From Pseudomonadales bacterium (GTDB taxonomy: Bacteria; Pseudomonadota; Gammaproteobacteria; Pseudomonadales; Pseudohongiellaceae): a stretch of DNA of 64,000 nt. This document shows, piece by piece, positions 20,300 through 29,983 of the stretch. The stretch's first letter is position 1. Each line of letters starts with the position of its first letter. The position numbers and the translations under genes are program-made. The notes under the pieces were generated by a model. That model saw only the letters and a list, made by a program, of their open reading frames with translations. It did not search any database and was not told the origin of the DNA. The stretch spans positions 806,001 to 870,000 of the forward strand of contig WLWQ01000001.1 of assembly GCA_012103535.1 (NCBI GenBank), in the 5' to 3' direction.

Positions 20300-21561
20300 G
20301 AAACGGCATCTTTATCGTTGCTGTGCTGGCAGCCTTAATCGGGCTCGCCGCCTGGAACTATGTTTCATTGCCCGTGCAAACTGCATGGACGCTTGAACAG
20401 CGGCAACTGCTCGATTCACTTGCATTAAGCGCATTACCTGAACTACCAGAAGATCCCAGTAATGCAGTCGCAGATTCAGAACCGGCAGCACAATTCGGTC
20501 ATTCTCTTTATTTTGATACGAGATTAAGCGGCAACGGCTCAGTGTCCTGTGCCAGCTGTCACAAGCCAGAACTGATGTTTACCGATGGACTGCAGTTAGC
20601 GGTAGGAGTTGATGTAGGTCCCAGGCACACACCGAGTTTGGTAGGTATAGCCTACAGCCCCTGGTTCTATTGGGATGGCCGCAAAGACAGCCAATGGGCT
20701 CAGGCCTTAGCACCTTTGGAAGCAAGCCATGAGCATGATACAGATCGATTACAAATCGCTCGGCTCATTGTCACCGACGAAAAATACCAGTACCTCTATG
20801 AATCAATTTTTGGCCCGTTGCCTGAGCTTCCACAAAATCCTGAATCTGCAACTCCCCTTGGCAATGAGCAACAGCAAGCTGCCTGGGCAGGACTATCTTC
20901 AGCACAACAACAAGATGTAAATCGGGTCTTTTCAAATCTCGGTAAAGCCATAGCAGCCTATCAACGCAAACTGATTCCTGGTCGTACTCGCTTCGATGAT
21001 TATGTCGATGGCTTGCTTGATTCAAACGCCACCGCAAGCGAACATCTAAATCCCGCAGAAGTCGCAGGACTGGCTTTGTTTATCGGCGATGCGCAATGTA
21101 TTACCTGCCATAACGGCCCACTCTTAACTAATAATGAATTTCATAACACTGGTGTGCTGGCAATCAGTGGCCAGCTACCGCCAATGGGTCGCTATGATGG
21201 CATAAGATTTGCGCGGAAAGATCCGTTTAATTGCGTAGGTGACTTTAGCGACGCGAATCGCAGCGAATGCATTGAATTACGATTTGCACGAGATACCAAT
21301 GATCTCGTTGGCGCACAAAAGACTCCCACTCTGCGTAATATTGCAGAGACTGCTCCCTACATGCATGGCGGTCAGATCGCCACGCTTTACGAAGTAATTG
21401 AACACTATAATGAAGCGCCGATTTCGATGCTGAGTCACAATGAGGCCAAACCCTTGGAACTCAGGCCGGTGCAATTACAACAAGTGGAAGATTTTTTACG
21501 AACCCTCAGTGCACCTTTAGCAGCTGAAGATAAATGGCTTACACCACCAATAGAAAGATAG
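20296..21561 (+). CDS. MauG/cytochrome c peroxidase-type di-haem protein
   Basis: 422 residues, anchored or exported by an N-terminal helix (IFIVAVLAALIGLAAW). Two haem sites are present: CASCH (85-89) and CITCH (268-272). The sequences around them, SVSCASCHKPELMFTDG and DAQCITCHNGPLLTN, and the TPTLRNIAETAPYMHGG segment are typical of di-haem peroxidases and MauG relatives. These either reduce H2O2 or install oxidative protein modifications. The GTG at 20296 overlaps the FixH-like stop; longer frames run through that gene and are unlikely. Confidence 0.88.
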   Translation: MRNGIFIVAVLAALIGLAAWNYVSLPVQTAWTLEQRQLLDSLALSALPELPEDPSNAVADSEPAAQFGHSLYFDTRLSGNGSVSCASCHKPELMFTDGLQLAVGVDVGPRHTPSLVGIAYSPWFYWDGRKDSQWAQALAPLEASHEHDTDRLQIARLIVTDEKYQYLYESIFGPLPELPQNPESATPLGNEQQQAAWAGLSSAQQQDVNRVFSNLGKAIAAYQRKLIPGRTRFDDYVDGLLDSNATASEHLNPAEVAGLALFIGDAQCITCHNGPLLTNNEFHNTGVLAISGQLPPMGRYDGIRFARKDPFNCVGDFSDANRSECIELRFARDTNDLVGAQKTPTLRNIAETAPYMHGGQIATLYEVIEHYNEAPISMLSHNEAKPLELRPVQLQQVEDFLRTLSAPLAAEDKWLTPPIER

Positions 21562-21562
21562 G

Positions 21563-21618
21563 CTTTAGGTTGAAAACCTAAAGTTCTATAGCCAGTGCAT
21601 TAGGAATAAGCACTGGCT
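21563..21618. terminator. Two adjacent hairpins between convergent genes
   Basis: CTTTAGGTT/AACCTAAAG (9 bp, 3-base loop, 21563-21583) is followed at once by AGCCAGTGC/GCACTGGCT (9 bp, 11-base loop, 21590-21618). They lie between the stop codons of the MauG-type gene and the quinoprotein gene. Neither is followed by a good T tract, so termination in both directions is inferred from position and stem quality. Confidence 0.5.
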
Positions 21619-21631
21619 GCGAACATTCTAA

Positions 21632-23350
21632 TTATTCAGGCAGAGCAAATACCCAAATAACACCACCCTGAGGAACAAAGGTACGGGTGCCTCGCTGCTG
21701 ATCAATTCGCGCCGTCATCCCAGCCGCATCCACACCCCAGCCTGATTGAACAGCGACAAACTGTTTGCCATCCACAGAAAAAGTAGATGGGACGCCAATA
21801 ATTCCGGAGTTGGTGCGAAAGCTCCACAACTCATCACCGTTGCTGGCGTCGTGAGCACGGAAATAACGATCGCTGGTACCACCACTGAAAATCAAGTTCC
21901 CGCTAGTGGTTAATATGCCACCCCAGTTATGAGATTCGAATTCTACTGACCATACTTCTTCACCGGCATTCATATCCCATGCTTGAATCTCGCCGATATT
22001 GCCTTCCGGGTCTCGCAGCGTGAATTCAGTTCGAGCACCAGTGTAAGAGCTACCCGGCATATAAGTCACTTCTCTGCCTTCAATTACACCACAATGGTTT
22101 TCATTAACGGGTATATAGACCAGTCCTGTTTCTGGATTGTAGGCAGCTGGCGGCCAGTCTTTACCACCCCAAAGGGAAGGACAAAAATCCACAGCCTCAC
22201 CCGTTGCCGGGGTATGATTCGGATCGTAAGTTGGTCGTCCGGTTTCTGGATCAATACTCTGAAACGCGTTCTGATAAACGTAAGGTTCTGCATCGACGAA
22301 TCCAATGCGATTAGCTTGTCGTTCCAGCGTCCATAAATAGCCGTTTCGCCCAGGGTGCACTAGCGCATTGAATTCCCGCCCGGCTCGCTCGACTGGCATT
22401 AAGATTGGTGTGGAAACTTCATCCCAATCCCAGGAGCCATTCCAGTGGTATTGGTGATGAGCTTGAATAGCACCACTATCGACATCCAGCGCGATTACAG
22501 AATTAGTGTAGAGATTGTCTCCAGGTCTTTGGTCTCCGATCCAGGGTCCAGGATTACCAGTCCCAAAATAAGCAAGGCCTAGCTCGAAATCGTAATGCCC
22601 GGGAATCCAGACCGCGGCACCACCGGTACGCCAGGATTCTCCAGGCCAGGTTTCATTACCGGGTTCACCAGGACCTGGCACGGTATAGGTGCGCCATGCT
22701 TCTTGCCCGGTTTCAGAATCGAGAGCAACGACAAAACCGCGAATACCTAACTCACCACCGGAAGTACCCACCATGATTTTGCCGTCGATGGCCAAAGGCG
22801 CCATGGTGATGTAGTAACCAAAGGAGTTGTCCTGCACTGTGGTATCCCAAACCTTTTCACCAGTGGCAGCATCCAGAGCAACAACTCTTGCATCCAGCGT
22901 TGCCATGTACACCTTGTCGCCATAAAGCGCTACGCCCCGGTTGGTGCGGTGAAATGCAATATAGTTTTGTGGCAAGTCATGTTGATAACGCCATAGTAAA
23001 TCACCACTAGCAGCATCGATGGCGTAGAGAAGATTGCCCGGAGTCGTTATAAACATTACCCCGTCATTTACTATTGGTGGGGACTCATGCCCTCCCAAGA
23101 CACCGGTTGAGAAAGTCCACACGGGTTCTAAATCAGCAACATTGCTCGCAGTAATTTCATCCAGAGTGCTGAAGCCCCAGCCTTCGAGATTGCCACGATA
23201 GGACAACCAGTTTCGTTCTTCAGGATTAACTAACCGCTCGTCAGTCACCGCGCTGTAATTCTCTATTGCTGATTGTGCAAAAACAGCAAAGGGCACTACG
23301 CTCACAATGCTGGCGACTACAAGTGTTTTTAATTTTATTGCGGCGGTCAT
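21632..23350 (-). CDS. PQQ-dependent alcohol dehydrogenase-like quinoprotein
   Basis: About 572 residues, signal peptide cleaved after PFAVFA, then an eight-bladed propeller with tryptophan-docking repeats such as LDAATGEKVW. Alignment by eye to methanol dehydrogenase puts the metal ligands at Glu200 (SGGELGIRG) and Asn266 (GTGNPGPW), and the catalytic base at Asp308 (WDWD). Asp310, two residues after the base, is the position that marks lanthanide-using relatives. The usual adjacent Cys-Cys pair is missing (AFHRTNRG in its place). It oxidises an alcohol or aldehyde in the periplasm. AGAGGA lies upstream of the ATG at 23350. Confidence 0.88.
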   Translation of the reverse strand: MTAAIKLKTLVVASIVSVVPFAVFAQSAIENYSAVTDERLVNPEERNWLSYRGNLEGWGFSTLDEITASNVADLEPVWTFSTGVLGGHESPPIVNDGVMFITTPGNLLYAIDAASGDLLWRYQHDLPQNYIAFHRTNRGVALYGDKVYMATLDARVVALDAATGEKVWDTTVQDNSFGYYITMAPLAIDGKIMVGTSGGELGIRGFVVALDSETGQEAWRTYTVPGPGEPGNETWPGESWRTGGAAVWIPGHYDFELGLAYFGTGNPGPWIGDQRPGDNLYTNSVIALDVDSGAIQAHHQYHWNGSWDWDEVSTPILMPVERAGREFNALVHPGRNGYLWTLERQANRIGFVDAEPYVYQNAFQSIDPETGRPTYDPNHTPATGEAVDFCPSLWGGKDWPPAAYNPETGLVYIPVNENHCGVIEGREVTYMPGSSYTGARTEFTLRDPEGNIGEIQAWDMNAGEEVWSVEFESHNWGGILTTSGNLIFSGGTSDRYFRAHDASNGDELWSFRTNSGIIGVPSTFSVDGKQFVAVQSGWGVDAAGMTARIDQQRGTRTFVPQGGVIWVFALPE

Positions 23351-23385
23351 AAAGTTTCCTCTTGTTTTGTTCTTTGCAGACGGTA

Positions 23386-25422
23386 TCAAAGTTTGTAAGC
23401 AACCAGGCGCCCGGCCACTCCGGTTCCACTTACCGCAATAACCAGGTATTGCTCACCATCCAATTCATATGTCATTGGAGATCCAGTTTGTGGCGCAGGT
23501 AAGCGAATTGCACCCACTTCGACACCTGTCGCCTTATCGTAAGCGCGCAGCATGGCGCGGCGTTCACCATTTTCGTTAGTAGTTAATTCTGCTTCACCGG
23601 CGATGACTAATGACTTCGTTACTAAAGATCCAACCGATGCACCCTGTCCAGTTCTCGGCAAATCGATATCAGCCAAAGCTGGATGACTGGCAATACGATC
23701 AGGCGTCTGGCCGTGGGGAACCTGCCAGGCGATTTCCCCGGCTTTTAGATCTATAGCAGTTAGCCTGCCATAAGGCGGCTTTAATAAAGGCAGCCGATTT
23801 ACTAATAAGTTTCGCGGCGGAGTACCGCGGGTAGAAACTGGACGCTCTCTTTGAGCTGCATTAAATTCTGTGCGCCCGCCACCTGCCGATGAACCTGCTC
23901 CACCTGAAGTACGTGGACCGGCGATGGCATTGCCCTGAATATATGCCATGTCTGATTGACCCGGATAAGGTTCAACTACTGCCAGACTGACGACAGAGCT
24001 GTTGGAAACCACGTATAACATATTGGTTTCAGGATCATAGGATCCGCCTGGCCAGTTGGTTCCTCCTCCGGTAGCTGGTGCCATTAAGGTGCCAAGTGGC
24101 CCATCTATGTTACTGACGACTGGAGGCGTAAAGATCGGCCCCATTTTGTGCCAACCTGCTATCTCAAGCGCACGGGCTCTCAGTTCAGGCGTAAAGTCGA
24201 TTAGATCATCTTCTGCAACACCTTGCCGATCGTAAGCTGGCGGCTTACTAGGAATAGGTTGTGTGGGGGAATACCACTCTCCGGGTACATCGCCGATCTC
24301 TACCGGCCGTTCTTCGATAGGCCAGATCGGCTCTCCCGTTTCTCGATCGAACACGTACAAAAATGCTTGCTTCGTGGGTTGCGCCACGATCTTGCGTAAC
24401 TGGCCATCAATTACTACATCGGCGAGTATCGGCGCGCAGGGAATATCGTGATCCCAAATCCCATGATGCACTAATTGGTAGTGCCATTTGCGCTCACCAG
24501 TATTGAGATCTACTGCCACCAGCGATTCGGAAAACAGATTATCACCTGGACGATAGGCGCCATAGTAATCACCAGTGGCTGCTTCCACCGGCAAATAAAC
24601 CGTTTCAAGTTCCAGGTCTACAGAAATTTGCGCCCAGACGCCGGTGTTTCCAGTATAGGAACTGGACTCGTTTAACCAGGATTCATTCCCGTATTCACCG
24701 GGCAGCGGAATCGTGTGAAAAATCCAGAGACGTTCACCGGTGCGAACATCGAATCCTCGAACATAGCCTTTTACGTTTTCCCGACTACTAGGATTTCCAC
24801 CAGTCCTATGGGCAGCGCCAACTATGACCACATCATTGGCGACAATGGGCGTGGAATGTAATCCAATTTCACCGGTCACCAAATCGATTTGCTGGTCGGC
24901 ATCCTGTTTGAGGTCGACGATACCGTTGTTGCCAAATTCGCTATCTGGAATTCCTGTGTCAGCGTGCAGGGCAATCATTTGGTAGCCAGGTGTCACATAT
25001 ACAACTCGAGCTTCTTCTCCATTCTGCCAGTAAGCTAAACCTCTGCCAGAGAGTTGCCGCGGAGCATTACGGCCCCGATCACCTTCATCAATATTATAAA
25101 ACCAGAGTAGCTCACCGGTTGCTGCGTCGAGAGAGACCACCGATCTTCGAGAGCCGGCGGTGGAATAAATTTTTCCATTTACCATTAGTGGCGTGGATTG
25201 AAAGCGGTACTCCGGGCTTGGGCCGAAGCTTGCTGCGTTGAATTCCCAGGCAACACTTAAGTCTGAAAAATTAGAGGCATAGACCTGAGATAATGCGGAA
25301 TATCTGGTGTGGCCTAGGTCTCCGCCATAAGTTGGCCACTCTCCGTTTGGTGCTCCCTGCTGGGCTTGTAATGAGGTAACCAGTGCAGCAGCAAGAAAAA
25401 CTGAGAGGAAAATGCGTTTCAT
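23386..25422 (-). CDS. PQQ-dependent dehydrogenase of the glucose/quinate dehydrogenase branch
   Basis: About 678 residues with a signal peptide (MKRIFLSVFLAAALVTSLQA) and no membrane helices, so soluble in the periplasm. EAATGDYYGAYRPGDNLFS and LVHHGIWDHDIPCAPIL are diagnostic of the membrane-type glucose dehydrogenase branch of quinoproteins, with Asp324 as the likely catalytic base. A Gly/Ser/Ala-rich stretch (about residues 525-545) is an insertion. The start at 25422 has AGGA upstream and gives the signal peptide at once. It lies 35 bp before the next quinoprotein gene, so the two form one transcript. A sugar or polyol substrate is plausible; PQQ synthesis genes are not in the window. 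Confidence 0.87.
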   Translation of the reverse strand: MKRIFLSVFLAAALVTSLQAQQGAPNGEWPTYGGDLGHTRYSALSQVYASNFSDLSVAWEFNAASFGPSPEYRFQSTPLMVNGKIYSTAGSRRSVVSLDAATGELLWFYNIDEGDRGRNAPRQLSGRGLAYWQNGEEARVVYVTPGYQMIALHADTGIPDSEFGNNGIVDLKQDADQQIDLVTGEIGLHSTPIVANDVVIVGAAHRTGGNPSSRENVKGYVRGFDVRTGERLWIFHTIPLPGEYGNESWLNESSSYTGNTGVWAQISVDLELETVYLPVEAATGDYYGAYRPGDNLFSESLVAVDLNTGERKWHYQLVHHGIWDHDIPCAPILADVVIDGQLRKIVAQPTKQAFLYVFDRETGEPIWPIEERPVEIGDVPGEWYSPTQPIPSKPPAYDRQGVAEDDLIDFTPELRARALEIAGWHKMGPIFTPPVVSNIDGPLGTLMAPATGGGTNWPGGSYDPETNMLYVVSNSSVVSLAVVEPYPGQSDMAYIQGNAIAGPRTSGGAGSSAGGGRTEFNAAQRERPVSTRGTPPRNLLVNRLPLLKPPYGRLTAIDLKAGEIAWQVPHGQTPDRIASHPALADIDLPRTGQGASVGSLVTKSLVIAGEAELTTNENGERRAMLRAYDKATGVEVGAIRLPAPQTGSPMTYELDGEQYLVIAVSGTGVAGRLVAYKL

Positions 25423-25601
25423 GGGAATTCCTATTATTTTTTTTCTGACCTGGGTAACAGATTGCATTTATGGCCGCAGTCTAGCACATTCTGGCGCCGT
25501 TCCGAGCCCATCCCGCAAGGCCTGGAGAGAGACATCCCTTTGAATTTGAAGTACTATCTGATCACCTAAAAGTCACAAGAGCTTAAAAAAGCCGCACTAA
25601 G

Positions 25602-26453
25602 ATGCACATTGGATTAGGCACACAATTTCTCTGCTGTTTCGGTCTCCTGGCATTGCTAGGCACCAGTCATGGCCAGCAAATAGACCTGTCAAATCAATCC
25701 TGGTCGGCGGAAGTGATCCGTTCTGACGGACAGGCCATTATTCCGTTGTTTGATGGCTGGTATCCCAATGACGACGGCAGCAAAACTATCTGTTTCGGTC
25801 ATTTCAATATGAATACCGAGCAATCATTCGATATTCCTGTCGGCGCAGATAATTATCTGGAAACAGATTATCCCGGCCTCGATTTAAGCAATGCCAATGT
25901 TCCGACCCACTTCGATCCTTTACCATTAGCCTATCGGCATGTGTTCTGCGGTTTCACTGTAACCGTGCCAGCAGGATTTAATACCAATCATCGAATAACC
26001 TGGCACATCTCCAGCAATCGATTCGACTTAAACACCCCAGGCAAAGTAATCCCTCCTTATGTAATGGACGAACCGGCGTCAGATGGCAGAGGAGATCTTG
26101 CACCGCTTGTCAAATTGGCTGCCAATGGCTCTGGAATTCGCGGCAGAACTGGAATCCATGCAGGGAATGAAATTAGTGCCAATGTGGGCGAAACTGTTCA
26201 ACTTCAGGCCTGGATCGAACACCCTGACGAAGAAGTCTGGGTTGGCTGGGCCCATCACAGTGGACCTGGAAAAGTAGAATTCGATAACAAAGAGTATGAA
26301 ATTCAAACTAGTGACGGCGTTGCCACGGTGCAAGCAAGTTTTAACGAACCCGGCGAATATGTCGTACGAATGCAAACAATCGACAGCATTGCAGCCTTCG
26401 AATTTTATTGCTGTCACACCAATGCTTATTTTCATATCAACGTGAGCAACTAA
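25602..26453 (+). CDS. Secreted protein with C-terminal Ig-like domain, unknown function
   Basis: 283 residues with a signal peptide ending near LLGTSHG. The C-terminal 100 residues (VGETVQLQAWIEHPDEEVWVGW and then FNEPGEYVVRMQT) read like a PKD/Ig-like beta-sandwich. The N-terminal 170 residues match nothing I recognise; ICFGHFNMNTEQSFDIPVG and FCGFTVTVPAGF are distinctive. An adjacent Cys pair occurs at FYCCHTN near the end. It is the first gene of an operon with the copper monooxygenase (13 bp gap) and the cytochrome-quinoprotein fusion, so it is a likely accessory or substrate-binding partner. Confidence 0.65.
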   Translation: MHIGLGTQFLCCFGLLALLGTSHGQQIDLSNQSWSAEVIRSDGQAIIPLFDGWYPNDDGSKTICFGHFNMNTEQSFDIPVGADNYLETDYPGLDLSNANVPTHFDPLPLAYRHVFCGFTVTVPAGFNTNHRITWHISSNRFDLNTPGKVIPPYVMDEPASDGRGDLAPLVKLAANGSGIRGRTGIHAGNEISANVGETVQLQAWIEHPDEEVWVGWAHHSGPGKVEFDNKEYEIQTSDGVATVQASFNEPGEYVVRMQTIDSIAAFEFYCCHTNAYFHINVSN

Positions 26454-26466
26454 CTGGGAGCCGCGC

Positions 26467-27786
26467 ATGATTCAACTTAGAAAACTCATTCAATTTGGTT
26501 TAGGCCTTTGTGCAATCAGTGCCATTAGCGTACAAACATTTGCCCAAGAGTCGCCTACTTATTCCAGGGATATCGCGCCAATTCTTCAAGAGAAATGTGC
26601 GTATTGCCATAATCCTGAAGGAATTGGCCCGATGTCATTGATGACTTATGAGCAAGTGAGACCTTTCGCTGCTCTCATCCATGACCGCACCAGTAAGCGC
26701 ATCATGCCACCCTGGCATGTCGACACCGGCATCGGTATTCAGAGTTTTAAGAATGATGCCTCATTAAGCGACGCGCAGATTGACAGTATCGAAGCCTGGG
26801 TTGAAGCAGGCTCACCTGAAGGCAATCCTGCTGATTTACCGGCACCAGTAGATTTTCCTTCTGGAGCGGAATGGCAGTTAAGAGAACAGTTAGGCCCGCC
26901 TGACCTTGTAATTAAATCTACGCCTTACGATGTGATCGCAAATGGACAGGATCAGTGGTGGACTCCAAATGTGCCCTTCGACAGTTTAGGCAATGAAAGA
27001 TTTTTGCGGGCAGCGGAATTCAAACCTTCTTATCCTCTAGGTAAAAAAGTTGTGCACCACGGACACGCAGTACTGGTTCCGGAAGGCGGAGGACGTTCAG
27101 TTGCTTTGGCCCGTTATGGCGTCGGCAAGTCTTGGGAAATTTTTCCAGAAGGCACAGGTATGCGGGTGCCTGCTAATGGCAACATTGCCTGGAACTTACA
27201 CTACTTTCCTGTAGGCGCCGAAGGTGATGATGATGTGGTAGAAGTAGGATTGTGGTTTTATCCCGAAGGATATCAACCTGAAAGAGAAACCGTTGGCGAA
27301 GCCATGTTCCGAGTAGACGGACTGAAGGGAATGGCCCGGGGCCAGGATATCGTAATTCCACCCCATGGTTATCAAGTGCTAACTGGCACCCATCGTATCG
27401 ATTCTCCGGCCGTATTACACAGCTATCGCCCTCACCTGCATATGCGCGGCAAAGTAATGACAATGGAGGCGATATATCCTGATGGCAGAAAAGAAGTATT
27501 AAGTCAGGTAAATAACTATGACCACAATTGGCAGATTGCTTACATCTATGAAGATGACGCGAAGCCGCTCTTACCAACAGGGACGATTTTACAGTTCACT
27601 TCTGTTTTCGATAACACGGCGAACAATCCGATTAACCCCGATCCAGAACAATGGGTAGTGTTCGGGCGTCGCGGTGTTGATGAAATGAGTCACGCCTGGG
27701 TTGGCATTACCTATGTCAACGAAGAACAATTCGCCCAAGCAGTTGCCGAGCGACGTGTTCAACAGGAAACCCTGCGCCTCGAATAG
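26467..27786 (+). CDS. Cytochrome c-copper type II monooxygenase fusion (PHM-like)
   Basis: 439 residues. After a signal peptide comes a c-type haem site CAYCH (44-48) in a domain ending about residue 120, with MPPW as the likely axial Met region. The rest has the two-domain fold of copper type II ascorbate-dependent monooxygenases. All six ligands of peptidylglycine hydroxylating monooxygenase appear: His197-His198 in VVHHGH and His245 in NLHY (CuH site), His323 and His325 in RPHLHMRGK and Met407 in DEMSHA (CuM site). It should hydroxylate an unactivated C-H bond with O2. The fused haem may replace ascorbate as electron donor, which is inference. Confidence 0.82.
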   Translation: MIQLRKLIQFGLGLCAISAISVQTFAQESPTYSRDIAPILQEKCAYCHNPEGIGPMSLMTYEQVRPFAALIHDRTSKRIMPPWHVDTGIGIQSFKNDASLSDAQIDSIEAWVEAGSPEGNPADLPAPVDFPSGAEWQLREQLGPPDLVIKSTPYDVIANGQDQWWTPNVPFDSLGNERFLRAAEFKPSYPLGKKVVHHGHAVLVPEGGGRSVALARYGVGKSWEIFPEGTGMRVPANGNIAWNLHYFPVGAEGDDDVVEVGLWFYPEGYQPERETVGEAMFRVDGLKGMARGQDIVIPPHGYQVLTGTHRIDSPAVLHSYRPHLHMRGKVMTMEAIYPDGRKEVLSQVNNYDHNWQIAYIYEDDAKPLLPTGTILQFTSVFDNTANNPINPDPEQWVVFGRRGVDEMSHAWVGITYVNEEQFAQAVAERRVQQETLRLE

Positions 27787-27799
27787 AATAGGACTTTCT

Positions 27800-29959
27800 A
27801 TGCAAGCCAGATTGTTATTGCTGATCACTGTAGTTTTCTCACCGTTACTGCACGCTCAGCAATTACAGCAGGCAACGTTTACCGAGTCACAAGCTCAGAT
27901 TGGGCTTACACTCTACACGCAAAATTGTGCCGCATGCCATTTACCGGATTTAACTGGCTCCTTCGAAGCACCTGCCCTTAACGACAACAATTTTCAGAAC
28001 AATTGGGCTAACCGCAATGTTTCCGAACTTGTGGATTTATTGCGACGCACGATGCCTCCGCAGTCTCCCGCCTCTCTTACCGAACAGCAATACATTGAAG
28101 TCATCGCTTATTTACTCAGTGCGAATGATATTGTTGGCGGAACAACTGAATTGTTAGCGACCGCTAATGCAGTTTTGTTTATCGGTGACAGCAGTGAAGC
28201 ACAAACACCTCAGGTGCCACGAACGCCAGTACCTGGTCGCGCAGGAACAATTCCAACCCCCGGCACACGAGATTCGGTGCCCGACATCGCGACGGTCTAT
28301 CAAAGCGAGCGCGCCATTACTCGCTCCTATGTTCCAATTGAGGGATTCCAAAACGTAACAACGGAAGAACTGGCGAATCCAGCGCCAGCCGATTGGACCT
28401 ACTGGCGACGCACTCCCCAGAGCCAGGGCTACAGCCCTCTTGATCAAATCAACAAAGAGAATGTTTCAAGTTTAAGCCTGGCTTGGGTATGGGGAATGGA
28501 ACCTGGCCGCAGTCAACCAGGACCACTGGTTCGCAACGGAATCATCTATATACCGAACTTTGGCAACGTGATTCAGGCCATAAATGGGCGAGATGGCACC
28601 TTATTGTGGGAATATCAACGCCAGTTTCCGGAAGGTAGTCGCCAAGGTGGGCAATTACGCACATTAGCGATGTGGGAAGACATGATTTATGTCGCCACTA
28701 CCGACGCCCATCTTGTGGCCTTGGATGCGCGCACCGGTGCGGTTCGTTTCGATGTGGAAATCGCGGATGAAACTTTGGGTTACTCTAATACTAGCGGCCC
28801 CATTGTTGCCGACGGTAAAGTCATTAACGGGATTAACGGTTGTACTCGATTTTTCGAACAGAGCTGCTTCATAACCGGACACGATGCTCGCACAGGTGAA
28901 GAACTCTGGCGTACTTACACCATCGCTCAACCCGGTGAGTTCGGTGACGACACCTGGGGTGGCTTACCCTTGGAATTTCGCGGCGGCGGTGATGTCTGGA
29001 TCACCGGTAGCTGGGATCCGGAACTAGAACTTGTATTTTTTGGAGTTGCCCAGGCCAAGCCCTGGATGGCGGCTAGTAGGGGTCTTACTACCGAAGATGA
29101 AACGCTCTATACCAATTCAACTCTCGCTCTAGATCCTGGCGATGGGCGCATCGTCTGGCATCGGCAACATGTGCCTGGTGAATCTCTGGACATGGACGAA
29201 GCCTTTGAACAGGTGTTAGTGGATCTTTTCGACGAACCTTATTTATTAACCATCGGTAAGAGTGGCGTTCTTTGGAAATTGGACAGACGCACTGGTGAAT
29301 TCCAGGGACTGCAAGAAACCGTTTTTCAGAATGTATTTTCGGAATTGAATTTGGAAACTGGGCAAGTGCGCTACCGCGAAGACATTCAGAATATGCAAAT
29401 TGGAGAATGGTTATCGGTATGCCCATCAACCGCCGGTGGACACAATTGGCAATCCAGCACCTACCATCCACCAACGCGGCAACTGGTTATTCCTTTAAGC
29501 CAGTCCTGTATGGAAATGTCCCCACGAGAAGTTACTTTCGAAGTAGGCAGCGGCGGCACCATGGCAGATCGACGCTGGTTCCCGATGCCGGGAACGAATG
29601 AACAATTCGGTAAACTGGCTGCCTATGAAGTGGATTCTCTGGATGAAAAGTGGAGCGTCGAACAACGTGCGCCCTACTTGACTGCTGCTCTTTCCACAGC
29701 AGGAGGATTGATCTTCATTGGAGACTACAATCGCTATATTCATGCCTATGATGTGGACACTGGTGAAGAGCTATGGAATACCCGACTGGGAACCTCTGTC
29801 GAAGGCTTTCCAGTGACCTTTGCAATTGACGGCGAACAATATGTTGCCTTCACATCTGGTCGACAAGGCGGTAGTCCTTGGCGTATCGGCAGTTTTCTTG
29901 CCCCGGAGCTGGTAAGCCCCGACGGTCATAACGCCCTTTACGTTTTCAAACTGAATTAA
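27800..29959 (+). CDS. Cytochrome c-PQQ-type quinoprotein fusion
   Basis: 719 residues: signal peptide, cytochrome c domain with CAACH (43-47) and MPP (85-87), a Pro-rich linker about residues 135-160, then an eight-bladed quinoprotein propeller. The domain order is the reverse of ordinary quinohaemoprotein dehydrogenases, which carry the cytochrome at the C-terminus. DMD at 464-466 keeps the catalytic-base position, but Gln418 replaces the metal-binding Asn. The metal-binding Glu region has become a Cys-bounded loop (Cys348-Cys356). It may be a non-canonical dehydrogenase or an electron-transfer propeller. AGGA precedes the ATG at 27800, which lies 13 bp after the monooxygenase stop. Confidence 0.82.
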   Translation: MQARLLLLITVVFSPLLHAQQLQQATFTESQAQIGLTLYTQNCAACHLPDLTGSFEAPALNDNNFQNNWANRNVSELVDLLRRTMPPQSPASLTEQQYIEVIAYLLSANDIVGGTTELLATANAVLFIGDSSEAQTPQVPRTPVPGRAGTIPTPGTRDSVPDIATVYQSERAITRSYVPIEGFQNVTTEELANPAPADWTYWRRTPQSQGYSPLDQINKENVSSLSLAWVWGMEPGRSQPGPLVRNGIIYIPNFGNVIQAINGRDGTLLWEYQRQFPEGSRQGGQLRTLAMWEDMIYVATTDAHLVALDARTGAVRFDVEIADETLGYSNTSGPIVADGKVINGINGCTRFFEQSCFITGHDARTGEELWRTYTIAQPGEFGDDTWGGLPLEFRGGGDVWITGSWDPELELVFFGVAQAKPWMAASRGLTTEDETLYTNSTLALDPGDGRIVWHRQHVPGESLDMDEAFEQVLVDLFDEPYLLTIGKSGVLWKLDRRTGEFQGLQETVFQNVFSELNLETGQVRYREDIQNMQIGEWLSVCPSTAGGHNWQSSTYHPPTRQLVIPLSQSCMEMSPREVTFEVGSGGTMADRRWFPMPGTNEQFGKLAAYEVDSLDEKWSVEQRAPYLTAALSTAGGLIFIGDYNRYIHAYDVDTGEELWNTRLGTSVEGFPVTFAIDGEQYVAFTSGRQGGSPWRIGSFLAPELVSPDGHNALYVFKLN

Positions 29960-29983
29960 GCTGACTATTCCCGCTTCAATGCG

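Noticed and set aside
22084..22336. Open frames on both strands inside the quinoprotein gene
   Set aside because: Overlaid by the propeller gene; composition typical of shadow frames.
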